64,000 nt of DNA from Paracamarosporium sp. OC-R06-R3 (GCA_019828545.1 JACVRA010000115.1:124001-188000), one strand, 5' to 3'. Positions 25,424 through 37,498 are shown, counted from the first letter of the stretch. Notes: generated by a model from the letters alone, not told the origin. Program-made: numbers and translations.

Positions 25424-26753
25424 TCACTCCATCACAATTACACCTCTAAACCTCACAGTATTACTTGTCACAGCTTGAATCGCGGCCTCAGCCTTCTCGA
25501 GTGGGAATCTCTCCACCAAACACTTCACACCCTGGTGTCCCGCAAAGTCAATCGCCTCTTCCGTATCCAGTGCGTGACCCGCAGGCCAAACATGTACTGA
25601 ACCTCCAATGTCCAGCAGCTTCGCCGTGTCGAATGGAACGTCGCCCACAGCTGTCATTCAGTCAGTGACCCACGAACTCACAATTTTCGACTGAAAGCAG
25701 AGCATAAAAGAGGTGACTTACGCGCGAGTATCAACAACTTTCCCAACCTCCCCAACCCGCCCACCAACCCGCTCATGACTTCTGCATTCGGCGCCGTAAC
25801 AACGATGAGACTCGCACCGCCCATTTCCTGTAGCGCCGTAGCCGCATCTTGCTTACTCGTATCGATGTAATCCGTCGCACCGAGCTGCATCGCGAAGTCT
25901 TTCTTCGCGCTGGACGTTGACAGCGCGACAGTGCGGAACCCCATGCGACGCGCGTACTGTATAGCCAGATGTCCCAGACCGCCGATACCCTGAATAGCTA
26001 TCGAAAGTGAGCTACTATACCTCATACTCGGAAACCTACTCACCAACAGTGGACCCGGGCACGATATTCATCTTCCTCATACCATTGAACACGGCGACGC
26101 CCGCACAAAGTAGCGGCGCATACTCGACTGGATCCGCCGCCTCAGGGATTCTGACAACTGCCTCGCTACGCAGAACACAGTACTCTGCATCTATATCCTG
26201 TCAGCTATCCTTCTTCACTTACTCATTTATCTGCAAGAACCAGAAGAAAGAGAGCACTTACACCCTCCATCCCGACTCACACCATTGACCTCCTTGTTAT
26301 CACACATCTGATACAACCCCATCCCACACCCCTTACATGTCCCATCGTGCGCCCCATGCCACCCCCCACCAACCTTCTGCCCAACAGCCCACCTCTTCTC
26401 TCCCTGTCCGACCTTAACTACAGTACCGATGATCTCGTGGCCAGGCACACGAGGGAATGACGCGCTAAATCCCCAAACAGACGTTAGCATCCTTTCCCCT
26501 TCATCCTTAACAGAATCAAACATGTCGAGATGGAAAGAACAGAGACGGAAGAAGGAAAGAAAGGACCAACATACCCCTCCCCAAAAGCCCCCACCTGCAT
26601 GAAGTAATCGCTCAGACAGACGCCGCAAGCAAGCACTTTGATGAGCACTTCTCCTTGTTGAGGCTGCGGAACGGGTATCTGTTTGATGGCCCAGGGTGCG
26701 CCGGGCTTGTCGATGACGACTGCTTTCATGGTCTGCGGGATGCTGGAAGCCAT
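25424..26753 (-). CDS. zinc-containing alcohol dehydrogenase, MDR superfamily
   Basis: Five exons: 26753-26575, 26464-26262, 26190-26044, 25997-25722, 25650-25424. All keep phase, giving about 343 residues. Catalytic zinc residues appear in CGVCLSDYF and GHEIIGTVVKVG. The structural zinc loop is shortened (CKGCGMGLYQMCDN, only three obvious Cys within it), as in some bacterial-type and fungal ADH relatives. The Rossmann motif is IQGIGGLGHLAIQYA, followed by ALSTSSAKKDFAMQLGA. The lack of an acidic residue at the strand-2 end (ST-S) leans toward NADP(H). The enzyme oxidises alcohols or reduces aldehydes; substrate unknown. It is unlike the ADH at 17.3-18.3 kb in intron number and sequence, so they are not recent duplicates. 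Confidence 0.9.
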
Positions 26754-27377
26754 GTTTGAGGTTCGGATCTATAGACGTGGAAGGGGGATAGAGTGATAAA
26801 TAATTCTTGAGGGAAAGAGGGATAGGAAATGTGACGATGGAATATATTAAAAAATCGAGCGTGATCATACCGCTTTATACATCACTTTGCTCAGTCTGAC
26901 TCCACTTCTCTCCTCCTACACACGGCGATATTCCTGTCCTCCATCCACCCACCGTCGACACTACGTCCAGGTGCCATACCCAAACTCACTTCCAGCCTAG
27001 CGCTAGTACCGATTGCAACTCCGGTGCTCCTTTCGGTAAGCGCGGCGCCGCTCATCTTCCATATACCGGACAGACAACGACGAGTGCTTGGCCGGATCGG
27101 TGTTAAATTCGGCTCCAGTGTGGGCTGGAGGTGTATCTCCGGGTCGGTGGTGCGCTGGGTGTGAGGATGTCTTGTTGTTGCGCTGGGGGTAGGGTGGTGT
27201 ATACTTGCGGTGCTCCTGGGACGATGATTGGTCAACGCATCTACATGGCAAGGCTCAGAAACGATCACAATCCACAAGCTGATGAATACAAACGACTTCA
27301 TTCTGTCATTTGTATCGGGTATCACAATTATTATACAAAGAGGTAAAACGCCAGAAACTCAATGCTGACCAGGCATG
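26754..27377. other. intergenic, nothing recognised
   Basis: Upstream of the ADH gene and 3' flank of the CYP8-type gene. Short low-complexity frames only. Confidence 0.5.
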
Positions 27378-29072
27378 CTACCACGCATCGAAATTCCCAA
27401 ACCCACCCGTCCTAGCTTTTTTCTTCGGCGGCACCAGCTCTTCCTCCTCATCTACAAATCCCACAATCTCATCATCCTGCCCCTGCTCCTGCTCCAGTTT
27501 CGCAGCCTTGAGATACTTCCCAACGCCCAGGCCCTCTCCACCGGCCTCGTCCACCTTCCCATCAGCACGAATCCGCTTCCCCGTCCACGTCGTCTTATCA
27601 TCCGCTGTGCCACCCTGCCTCCTAATCTCCTCATCCTCGACCTCCTTCATTTCCTTTTCCTTCCTCTCTTTCGCCCACTCCTCAAACGGATCCACAAATA
27701 CCACCACATCCAGAATCTCAATGTCTTCCACAGGCCTATCTTTCTCGCCCGTCTCCGCGAGCTCCATAGCCTTGAGCGTGGTATCTGCGCCGCCTACGAC
27801 GCGCGCGAAGATGGTGTGCTTCCGGTCGAGATGCGGGACCGCGCGGTACGTGATGAAGAACTGACTTGTATTCGTGTTCTTCCCTTTGTTCGCCATGCTG
27901 AGGACGCCGCGTGCGTTGTGGCGCTCTGGCCCCTCGAATTCGTCTTCGAAGGGTTTGCCCCAGATGCTTTGGCCGCCGCGGCCTGTGCCTGTAGGGTCGC
28001 CGCCCTGTATCATGAAGCCCTTGATGTTGCGGTGGAACACCGTGTTGCGGTAGTATCCCTTTTCGGAGAGCTGGACGAAGTTCCAGACTGCGTGGGGGGC
28101 GAACTCGGGCAGGAGTTCGAGATTGAGGTCGCCGAGGGAGGTGGAGAGGCGGGCGTAGCCTTTGTTTTTAACGCGCTTGGGTTTGAGCATGTAGTCTTCA
28201 TCGGAGAGGAGGGCGCGCTCGGCGGAGGTGTGCGGTGTGACGCCCGTGGACGTGAAGGATGCGGCTGCTTTGCCGGAGGTGTAGACCGCGGCGTTGTACG
28301 CGGGTTTCTTTTCGCCCGTTGGCTTCGCTGCGGCGCCGTTTTTCTGCGCGGGCACGAGTGCGCCGGTCTTCGCGGTCGTTTTGCCCTGCGCTTTTGCCTG
28401 CCGCTCAGCCCGCGCTTTCGCAACCGCCTCCTTCGCCTTCAATATCTTCGCTGCGTTCCCTAACGCCTCGCTGTTTACACCACTCCCCGCGCCAGGCACA
28501 ACCGTCTCTCCATCTCTCACACTCTTGAACTTCCCAAAATCCCTACTCTCGATATTCTGCGGATCCTGTAGTGTGATGATATCCTTCCTCGTAAACTCTT
28601 CATCGCTAACCAAATCCTTCCAGTTCTTCACCTTGATGTTCAACCTCTCCACCGTGTCCCACGCAAACACATTCGCCTCTTGCCCATGTCTTAACGCGAC
28701 GATGTGTGTGTTGTCTGTGAATACTTTGTACGTGACGGGATCGACGTACTCGTTGTCCTCGTTCTTCGTGAAGTGCAGGGTGATGAGGTCGGAGCGCTTG
28801 AGCGGGCTTCCGTCGGTGGGTGAGGTATCGGGGTGTTTTGTGAGCCAGGTAAGAATGTGCGTGAGGTCGAAGATTGTGCCGGAGGACGTGCAGACGGGGT
28901 CGGTAAAAGGCTGGAGTGAGACGGCGCAGTAGTTGTAGGGGAGGCGGCGAAAGGTAGACGAGAGGCCGGAGGAGGAGGCGGCGTTGGGGTTTGCGCCTCG
29001 CGAGGGCGCGAAGGAGTCGGTGGAAGACCACTCCGAGTGGGTGATGTAGAGCTTGTCGGTTCCTTTGCCCAT
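27378..29072 (-). CDS. cyp8: U-box cyclophilin, PPIL2/CYP8-type peptidyl-prolyl isomerase
   Basis: Single exon, 564 residues. It opens MGKGTDKLYITHSEWSS, the conserved N-terminus of PPIL2 proteins. A U-box follows at about residues 40-115 (LPYNYCAVSLQPFTDPVC, then IFDLTHILTWL and DLITLHF). A linker rich in Ala/Lys covers residues 190-300. The cyclophilin domain lies at about residues 308-465: FAPHAVWNFVQL, YRNTVFHRNIKGFMIQGGDP, GRGGQSIWGKPFEDEF, LSMANKGKNTNTSQFFIT and DRKHTIFARVVGG. The catalytic Arg in FHR and the QGGDPT and SQFFIT pockets are intact. The tail is Lys/Glu-rich. PPIL2 proteins are nuclear, spliceosome-associated and have ubiquitin-ligase-type U-boxes. Both activities are expected here by homology. 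Confidence 0.95.
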   Translation of the reverse strand: MGKGTDKLYITHSEWSSTDSFAPSRGANPNAASSSGLSSTFRRLPYNYCAVSLQPFTDPVCTSSGTIFDLTHILTWLTKHPDTSPTDGSPLKRSDLITLHFTKNEDNEYVDPVTYKVFTDNTHIVALRHGQEANVFAWDTVERLNIKVKNWKDLVSDEEFTRKDIITLQDPQNIESRDFGKFKSVRDGETVVPGAGSGVNSEALGNAAKILKAKEAVAKARAERQAKAQGKTTAKTGALVPAQKNGAAAKPTGEKKPAYNAAVYTSGKAAASFTSTGVTPHTSAERALLSDEDYMLKPKRVKNKGYARLSTSLGDLNLELLPEFAPHAVWNFVQLSEKGYYRNTVFHRNIKGFMIQGGDPTGTGRGGQSIWGKPFEDEFEGPERHNARGVLSMANKGKNTNTSQFFITYRAVPHLDRKHTIFARVVGGADTTLKAMELAETGEKDRPVEDIEILDVVVFVDPFEEWAKERKEKEMKEVEDEEIRRQGGTADDKTTWTGKRIRADGKVDEAGGEGLGVGKYLKAAKLEQEQGQDDEIVGFVDEEEELVPPKKKARTGGFGNFDAW

Positions 29073-29833
29073 TGTGAGGGTGGCTGGGTCGAATGTGTAG
29101 TTGTGTCGAAAAGTTAGAGCGATGATGATATGCGCCGGCGTTTTCTCGGGAGAAGCCTGTCGCGTGGGTCCCGGGCGGCCGACAAGCCAAACTCTACATT
29201 AATTGACCTTACTCTACTATTAGTTCTAGAACTGCAAGGATACCGCTATATATCTACATCTTCATAATGTTTCAACTAGAAGCTGTCTTCCAATACACAA
29301 TAGATGAAGGCGTAGGCTGGAGACCACGAGACGAGACAAGGCATTGAAGAGCAAGGACGTACCGCGCTTGGGTCCGACCTCAAGGTCAAAAGAACGCAAA
29401 AATATTGGGGAACGGAATCGGCCTATGGCATGATGCGCAATCATCTAACTAAGCTAGTCCTTGCTTGCTTCACTTCGTACTGGAAACCGTTCGGAAGATT
29501 AAAGCCCTTGATTGCGAGGACATCGAAGACATTTGCGATGTCTTCGAAATACTCATCGCACAGTCATCGAAAGTAAAGCAGCATTCTACATCATCGGCTT
29601 GGTGGGAATATTGAGGAAGGGTGAATACCCGCGCAAAGATGCCAGAACCGCGATGAAGATGCCGGCGAACTTCATCGAGGGAAGAGAAAATACGCGCGTA
29701 TCCAAATTCCCTCTCACCGGCTCGAAGCAGTCCTATCAATATATACCCAGATACTTCTGCGCAGCCGCAACAGGATATGCTACTTCCTCACGGTGCGAAC
29801 GGCAAGTTTCTCTCGACCCTCTCGTCCATCCGC
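29073..29833. other. CYP8 upstream region and decayed sequence
   Basis: Promoter of CYP8 at the left. From about 29,470 there are broken minus-strand frames that may continue the degraded locus listed next. A perfect short hairpin sits at 29,523-29,547. Confidence 0.4.
29523..29547. repeat. 10 bp perfect inverted repeat, 5 bp loop
   Basis: TCGAAGACAT and ATGTCTTCGA flank TTGCG. It has no poly-T tail or gene end next to it, so I record it only as a structure. Confidence 0.6.
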
Positions 29834-30981
29834 TCATTGACTCTCGAACAAAAACAACACGATCTCGCGTTCGACCGCGAACTGCCACGTCATCTTCCAA
29901 TATCCCGTTGCGCCGTTATTCGTCAATGGACGCGTAAAGTGCTTTCCAATTTCTTCCTTGTCGGGCAATGACTCCAAGACGTGACGGAATCCCAGACACG
30001 TTATAATCTGCTGTTTTCTAGCCAACTCGGCTTGTTGCAATTGGATCTGTTCGTACAATGGCTTCCAATGTTGAATGTTTTGCGCTGTATGGTGCCGCAA
30101 TGCTTCGAATGCGCCCTTGTATTCAACGTTCGCCACTCCTGTTACGACTTTGCAAAATGCACATACGTTCGATCGGAACTAACGGTCGGTCTCCGATAGC
30201 GGTAGAACCGAATTTCTGTGTGATAGCCAAAGTACGTATTTGTCAATCTCATCAATATAGTCACCAGTGAGCCACTCGTCCCGGAGTTTACGGAAGCCCT
30301 CATCGTATCTGGAGAGTCGACGCTCGCAAGATCCGGTCATAGCTGCACGGTCAGTCGGAAGCATATTAGAGGCGTGATAGTTCAAGTACCTCTGCCTTCA
30401 GCCGGACTATCTAGCTTGAGAAAGCGATCAATGAAGTTGACCAAGTGACCTTTTGCGGGCTATTTTGCTACGATTTCATCCCACATTTTAACGATGTTGC
30501 CTATTCTTTGAGTTAAGTCCGTGGTTTTCGGACATCGGGCGAATCCATGATATCCTCGATCATCTTTTGGATACGGATCCACCCTTTCGCTTTATAGGTG
30601 TTCAAAAACCCAAGTAATCTATACGCCAGCTCACGAACAAACAAGTCTCTCGCAAAAGCTTCTAAAGTCTCCACGAAAGTCTCTGGCTGCGAAATGAACC
30701 GTTTTCGCAAGACGTTCAGATCTGAGGCTGACATACCCACGTGGCCAGCGAGGGTGAGAGGGGTCATGAACTTCACAACCCATGCTTTAGGGTTATCTAT
30801 ACCACCCTCTTTGAGCCCATACTTTGTCTGTAATATGTCTTCTGGGGCTCGTATGCATTCCACGATATCGAACCATAAGTCTGTCAAATAAAAGTCGCCT
30901 GCCGCGTTCTCATTAGGATACCACATTGCTCCTACACCAAGGGCTGCGTATGAATGTCCGTCCTTGTTCGAGAATTATTCA
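29834..30981 (-). pseudogene. frame-broken protein-coding locus, family not recognised
   Basis: Read on the minus strand, protein-like sequence is spread over several frames in order. First is a block from about 30,981 to 30,513 (GVGAMWYPNENAAGDFYLTD, then MTPLTLAGHVGMSASDL and ELAYRLLGFLNTYKAKGW). Second is a +1 shifted block (LTQRIGNIVKMWDEIVAK, then a stop, then HLVNFIDRFLKLDSPAEG). Third is a frame ending at 30,179 (ERRLSRYDEGFRKLRDEW). Fourth is one ending at 29,834 (HHTAQNIQHWKPLYEQIQLQ). No introns of normal length (45-55 bp) bridge the breaks cleanly, and stops interrupt the second block. The simplest reading is a decayed gene with frameshifts. A multi-exon gene with unusual introns is the alternative. 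The amphipathic, Leu-rich composition gives no function. Confidence 0.4.
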
Positions 30982-32434
30982 TCCTTTCAGGAGAGGTTTT
31001 ATCGTACACTGGAACAGAGCGTGGAAGTGTGAGTCTTCCAGAGTAGTAGAGATTATCTTCGGGGCGTCTGACTGCCCTTATAGTTCGGACTTGAGCCCGG
31101 TCCTAGGCAACAAACATGCGCGATAACAAGACGTAGGGGCCAGATCCAGCTGGACCACGCATACGGACGCCCTTACAAAGCATGCTGGCTGCACAAACAT
31201 CATTGCATCGTGCGCCATTATTTGTGCCAGTAGCACTATAGCTTAGCCTGATCAGATATCATGGCATTTAGCTTTCACGTTGCCTCACAAACCATGCCGT
31301 AGCGCATTTTAGCGTTATTACCTGCGCCATCCACGTATAGTTGCAGTACGCCATTGCAAAGAGGCTACTAATAATCGGCCTGCAAATTAGCCGGATTCAT
31401 CTCTGATCCCAGAGAAGTCGTATCGAAAGGTCACGAGGCCTTGCAATGTCTTGCATTTACACGAGCACGACGAGGCTGACTTCATCGACGGCACTCACAA
31501 GCTGACTAGCTTCTCTCTAGTCACAACGCATGCAGACAGACGAGGATTCAAGTCTCATCAGCTTGTACAGTGTTCAACGAAGAAAAATGCTCAAGTTCTA
31601 AGTCAAGCTAATACAGTGGTAGCCATCGTATATGGCGCTATAATGAGTATTGTGGCGCAAGTATCGAGTAGTGTCCCGGGTAAGACTAAGCGGTGTAAAC
31701 ACCACACACTGAAATCATACTTTGCCCGCACTATCATCAAGCTCAGCCAGGCACTGTTGATTTTACTATGATGCTCTTCCTGATAGCATGCTAGTGAATA
31801 GCGTTTCCTATCCGCTTACAAATCCATCGTATATCCAGCATTCTCTTGCCAGGAATACACTGATGAATGCGCATTATGATATATGACGGGAGGGCGAAAA
31901 AAGCACATGAATTTTCGGACTTATAGTAATGACTATGCTAGCTCCAATGAGGTGTTGTCACAATGTCTCAGTGCTTCGATCCGATGCTGCTGAAGCAAAC
32001 GACACCAACGAGGTATAATGCCTTTGAATAACCAACGGATCATGGACTTTACTTTGGTATACTAGCAAGATCTGCTTCTTACAAGGTTTACTTTGCAATA
32101 TCGAATGTCCTCCGCTGTTGACCCTTGGATATGCTCACACGATACCTGGAAGCCCATCACATATGCCGCCCGACTTCAAACGACCAATCGCAAACGGAAG
32201 AAAGTAGAGGATTCTAGTGACTATAAAAATGCTGATATTCTCATCGAATGGATTCTCTTTGATGAGCGAGGAGGCCTCAAGCACGCGCAAGACCGTTGCT
32301 GGAACATCGTACAATCCGGAGTATGATACGAGCAGAGACTCGCCCCGTTTCAACCGCGGTTCGAATAGGCTCCATCTTGTCAGCTCAAGCCATCTTAGAC
32401 GTTGAGCCTTGACTACGCTTCGTTCATCATCCGT
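30982..32434. other. gene-poor region, nothing recognised
   Basis: About 1.45 kb with only short frames lacking domains or splice partners. Possibly old decayed sequence; no terminal inverted repeats noticed. Confidence 0.4.
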
Positions 32435-33503
32435 CTATTGGCCACCTTTACGTTTGGTCCAGTTGCTCCCCTGATAATAGTAAGTGCCGAAACCTAATAC
32501 GGACCGAAAGTACTTACAGCTCCCAGCGCTTGCTGACCAGCCATCAGTTCATCAAACAGAGGTCGGCCTAGCCATTGTGGCTTCACCTCATCCAGTCGTT
32601 TCTCAATCTCGTAGGTCTTTCCACCCGAAACATAGAACGCCTCGCTGCTTGCGTCGGTCGACAAACTATGGAGGAATGCATCTGCAACATCTTTGGGTTC
32701 GTTGCAGGGCACGCCGTTGGCTTTGTAGGCTGCGATGACACCAGTGACCATTTGAGTATCTGCACATCGTCAATCCTTGCTCATCGAGTGAAGTCCGACT
32801 TCGAATGGTTTGCCGTACCAGTCATGTTTGGAAGCACCACGTTGACTCTGATGCCTTCAGAGCCGTAAAGGAAATCTTTGGTACTGTGAAACAAGCCCAT
32901 GACCCCATGCTTGCTGGCTGAGTATTGAAAGAGGCCAGGCCAGTTCCCGAAGCCGGCGACAGAGCTAACCAGCAAAATACTGGCATCCTTCTGCGTTGAG
33001 GCATTTTGTGTTAGGCTGCGACGCAGGTAGTGCACTGCAACCCTCGTGATAAAAATGGTTCCTTTGAGATTGACATCCAAAACGGCGGTGGGAGGGGGCT
33101 CTCGTATCGCATCGTCTGACTCTTCAGTTGCGAACAATTGGCCTATCTCTACGAGTCCTGCGTTGCTGATAGCATGGTCGATGCGACCGTGGGCGGCATA
33201 TGCGGTGGCAAAGATATTCACAACCGCATCGTACTTGGTGACATCGGTGTGGACGAAGGTGAACCTATCGTCTGTGGGTGCGGGATCCAGAGCCTTCACA
33301 TCTCCAAGCACGACCTTAGCACCCGCAGCTGGAAGCCAGGTGGATCAGCATATCTAACATCCGATCCAAGACAAAGACTAATCTTACGTACACAAAAGTT
33401 CCGTCACCGCCACCGCACCGATCCCTGTGGCCCCTCCTATTATCACTACGACTTTGTCCTTGAGATTGCTGAACCTCTCCGGGCTGATCGTTATGGTAGA
33501 CAT
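32435..33503 (-). CDS. short-chain dehydrogenase/reductase
   Basis: Four exons: 33503-33392, 33328-32819, 32759-32518, 32470-32435. All keep phase, giving about 299 residues. The Rossmann motif is IIGGATGIGAVAV near residue 22. The Asp of LGDVKALD suggests NAD(H). SNAGLVEIG is the NAG-type motif. The catalytic Ser sits in ILLVSSVAGFG, and Tyr/Lys in FQYSASKHGVMG. The C-terminal region after PNMT is variable, as usual for SDRs. The last intron is 47 bp with a GTAAGT donor and leaves a 12-codon exon (GSNWTKRKGGQ). If it is not spliced, the frame instead ends at 32,494 with VSTFGPY. The enzyme oxidises a hydroxyl or reduces a ketone on an unknown substrate. It stands alone in a gene-poor stretch. 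Confidence 0.88.
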
Positions 33504-35284
33504 GGCTTGAGTTGTATGATACTGGCACAATCAGTGGGACATCTGTGAACAATCAGGGGAAACGTTCATAGATACGCTGCCTTTTACTATCCCGCAATCA
33601 ATGCTGTGGAGTATTACGCGGTCGTCGCAAAAGCGTGCGATTGGATCAAAGTGTCTGTGGGCCAGCGGGGCTGCTTGTATTGCTATCCATCATTGGATCT
33701 CATCGATAATGTGGAGTGGACAAGGTGGGAAGACCATGTCTTGCCTCCCACCCGAGTCAGTTCTGGCGTGTTCGACGTCGCTCTCCCCAGCAAGTTCTAT
33801 AAGGCTCGTTGCGTGGTAGGAGTAATCGGGCCTTTTTGTGGGTTTCTGGAAGAGTGGGTAGGGTCATGCCTGCACGATGTCGCTAAAACGCGTGAGGCGA
33901 AAAGAACTGTGGGCCTTCCTCATGCCTCTTGTGATCCTTCGAAGTCGCGATACCATTTAGGGCGAGCCGGTCCAAATTCCCAGGTGCTATCAGTATCGGA
34001 AGAGAGCTTCTCCCATGTCTCCTTCGGAGATAAGCGCAACAATGTGCCCTCCTGCACCCTCTAGCGAACATCTCTCCATTGAACTGAAAGTACATTTTCC
34101 AAGCAAGTATGCGTGCATAACGTAGCAGGGTTGATCAGACTTCTCGACGGAAGCCCTGTCACGCCAGACACTCGTACGGGCGTACCTACCTCGGTTTCGC
34201 CCCTAGAGCTCTTAGCGTCCTGAAAGTTGGATTTTCGGAACACCCGCTCCGAGGACCTAGTCAAGCTCAACGTTGATTTGTATGGGCTGATGATCCTGGA
34301 AGTTGAGCAGCCCCCAGAAGCTAAACAGAAACTCCACATAAAATTTATCTGTGCGTAGCCGTGCAACATCTAGGTCTTTCCTGTTCAGACCTTTCTAGCC
34401 AGACTGAGAAAATGGCTGGACACGTTGATTCTGAACGTTGTCCCTGATAGTAAATGCCCGACCATAACTTAGTGTGTGATGCACCACGCGTCAATGTGAT
34501 CACAGAGTAGAGCGACAGAACAGAAGGTAAGGGATCGATGTCATAAATCCCAACTTGTTCACAGACATTCAGGCAATTTGGAACAAGGTATCATTAGTCT
34601 AGATTGAAGTCGCTTTAGGTTTACTGTATTCGTCTTTCACCGTCACGAGACTGTAGATGACCTTTACAAATCATTCAACAGAACGATGGAACCTCTGGAA
34701 AGTATGCGTACACATATATCTATATTCAAATGATGCGCGATTTTCTGTCTGCAACGGACACCAAACTTCCCTAGCGTCCGTTATCTCTAGGTTCATGAAC
34801 ACCCTTCAGGGAAACCGTCGAACGCTTTGCCGACACATTACTCGGTTCTTAAGGCTTGATGGCTGGGGAAGTGATCGGCAGCCACCGCGCGAAAAGGATG
34901 GTAAATCGATTCCCCGTGCCGCGGTGGAGACGGTGATCAACAACAATTGGGTGGTCAAGCACGTCTGCACGGAAATAATCCGGGTCGCGATGAACTTAGC
35001 AGGCGGCCCAAACAGGCATCAATGATGACCTACAACTGTGGAGCTCAATGCCGAAATTTGAAACGGTGGAGTGACAAGCATCTGGTACCCTTGCCCCAGG
35101 ATGAGAGCCTCATATTCCTGGTTCCTGCATCCCCTATGTTGCGTGGAGTTTCAACATGTAGACATAAGGGTTCCTGTCTCTACACTAGCTTCCGCAACCA
35201 TCCTTAAGCTCCCGTCGGCGCCTTCGTTGAGGTTTGTGGAGAAGTTGCCGCTACTTTCTGCTCTGGAGTAGAGGTTGGCCCGCC
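33504..35284. other. 1.8 kb region without a supported gene
   Basis: Divergent gap between the SDR and the rhodopsin-family gene. Medium-length frames occur on both strands (for example 33,606-34,064 plus, starting at GTG), but none has domain or splice support. Long for two promoters, so decayed genes are possible. Confidence 0.4.
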
Positions 35285-36550
35285 ATGTCATCCACGCAGC
35301 AACTAATCATTGAAACATGGGTGGAGTACGGCATTGCAACTTTTGTGGTCCTCTTGAGATACTACACCCGCATCAAGATGGTCGGGATTCGGAGGCTGGA
35401 CTACGATGACTATCTCATGCCGATAGCTTGGGTGAGTAGTATATACCGATACCTCGTATTGAAAGCCCGCAGCTAACGGAGTGGCAGTTGTTCTTCACTG
35501 CGATGTCTATCATGGCCCACATCGTCTCACAGAGCGGCGACAACGCCAACATGACGGAGGAGTACCGTAAGAATATCAGCGCAGCAGAGGCAGCCATGAG
35601 GATCCGAGGCTCCAAATCGTTCATAGTAGGATGGTTTACCTACACGGGGATGTTATGGACGCTGAAGATTTGCATGTTGACGTTCTTCCGGCGTGTTACG
35701 AGTGGCCTAAAATCCGCGAAGCTCATCATGCCAATATTTTATGCCGTGCTCGTTAGTTGGGTCATCAACATCATTCTTTTCGTTTCTTCCTGTCGACCGT
35801 TCCATAAATACTGGCAGATCTACCCTGATCCTGGGAGTAAGTGCATTGTTACTGTTACCAACACGGAAAATCGGTTTGTCCATACTAACAAAGAGCAGAA
35901 CAGTGTACTCCAGAGAACCCAGCCTTCTACATAACCGTCTTGGCCGTCAACCTAGTTACCGACTTTTGCATCGTCGCAATACCCGTTCCGGTAAGAGAAC
36001 TAGCCGTTGTTCCACTATCAGCTTCGCATCGCTAACACCTCATCCAGATGCTGTTGCAGGCTCAGCTGTCTCTCACGCGGAAGATCATGTTGTTCCTGCT
36101 TCTCTGTGCTGGCGTGTTCGTCATGATTGCTGCCATCCTCCGTGTCGTCTTTGTCTTCAAGGTACGGCTCCTCCCTCTTGAAGACAAATCATATGCAACC
36201 GCTCTAACACCAAACAGAACGCAGACGCCGCTACTCCTGCAATCTGGGCTTGTCGCGAAACCCTCGTCGCCATGCTTGTCAGCAACGCACCTCTCATTCG
36301 CCCCATGCTGTCCGGTCGGTGGTGGCGCGGCGAATATGGGAATGGCAGCAACCAGCGATCTTCGGGCTATCCGACCGGAAGTCACAAAGGCCATATCGAG
36401 TTGGAAAGCCAGAAGAGCAGTTCGGCACATATTTACAGTCCATCTGGGAGAAAGCTCGATGACGACAACAGCAGTACGGAGCACATTATTCAGCCAAAGG
36501 GGAATATGGGGATTATGGTACAAAGGGACATCGATATTGTGACGAAGTAA
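35285..36550 (+). CDS. fungal rhodopsin-domain integral membrane protein (PTH11-related type)
   Basis: Five exons: 35285-35431, 35488-35836, 35899-35990, 36048-36161, 36218-36550. All keep phase, giving about 344 residues. Hydrophobic segments include YGIATFVVLLRYYTRI, LFFTAMSIMAHIVS, FTYTGMLWTLKICMLTFFRR, IMPIFYAVLVSWVINIILFV, FYITVLAVNLVTDFCIVAIP and IMLFLLLCAGVFVMIAAILR. Family hallmarks are RYYTRI...LDYDDYL near the N-terminus, CRPFHKYWQIYPDPG with a Cys-Pro loop (QCTPENP), and IPVPMLLQAQLSLTRKIML. There is no CFEM domain at the N-terminus, so it is not a full PTH11. The cytosolic tail (about residues 265-344) is polar and Ser-rich. Such proteins are abundant in plant-associated fungi and are suspected receptors; ligand and signalling partner are unknown. 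Confidence 0.88.
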
Positions 36551-37498
36551 GGGTTCGCGGACGGTGAAAAAAGTAGTGCATGTGTACCCATGTACATCCA
36601 AGGCAACTCAATACGGAGCAATCTAAGCATGTGGGACCCCAATTCTCGCTAATTTATTAATATGAGTCTTGGGCAACACAATTTTGAATGGACGATGTAT
36701 CATTAGCTTCGTAACGGTTTTGGATGGTCGGAGGGATGTGTCAACTGGTCGCTGTTGGTCATTTCGTTGGGTCACATCAGGGTACAGGCTAACCCACTAT
36801 TCACGATACATTGGTTGCAAAAGTATTACCCACGGCCTCTGGAGACTCGGCGGCTCTAGATAAGGAGGTGGATGAGGCCAACAGTTGTGGCCGTTGATTG
36901 GCTAGCTCAAACTTCCTAATACGGCAGTTTGGACATACCGTCGATTAACGGGTCGTGAAGGCGACTTCGGGCATGTGGCCGCTGATTGGCTGAAAACAAT
37001 AGTTGATCTTCGGAGTCGCAGGACGGCATTCACTGCAAGATCTGATGATTACCAGGTAATCAGCTAACGTGTAATGATTCAAAGTGGGAATTAAGATTCT
37101 AGATCCTCCTAGTCATTATGGAAATATCGCCTTCCCTCCCTGATGCCTGAGTCCCTAGCGAAACCATAGCAGGAGTTGGCTGCATACGAGATGCCCTTGG
37201 TCGACTCATTGCGTAGTATCTTTAGTATAAAGAAAACCGTCACTGTAAGATAAAAAACGGAACAGACTACATGGGGTCATGGTCATTGAAATCTAGTTTC
37301 CCCGCGATCGCCGCTTCCTCTATAGCCTTACAGATATTGGTTGTGCCTAAATCAGGCATACATCATTTACCATATTGACGTGTTTACAAACTTGGTAAAC
37401 CTTATTTTATATGTGTTCATCGATACTCGAGAGCAACGTTACATCAAAGTCATCAAATCAAAGCCGTTATTATTCTAATACGATCTATAAAACCCTAC
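36551..37498. other. convergent intergenic region
   Basis: 3' flanks of two convergent genes. It contains two 18 bp near-identical copies of TGTGGCCGYTGATTGGCT, at about 36,886 and 36,975, each holding an inverted CCAAT pentamer. AT-rich toward the right; no gene. Confidence 0.45.

Noticed and set aside
27375..28463. 362-codon plus-strand frame
   Set aside because: Antisense of the CYP8 cyclophilin gene, with no domain.
33606..34064. 152-codon plus-strand frame
   Set aside because: Starts at GTG, no ATG nearby, no recognisable domain.
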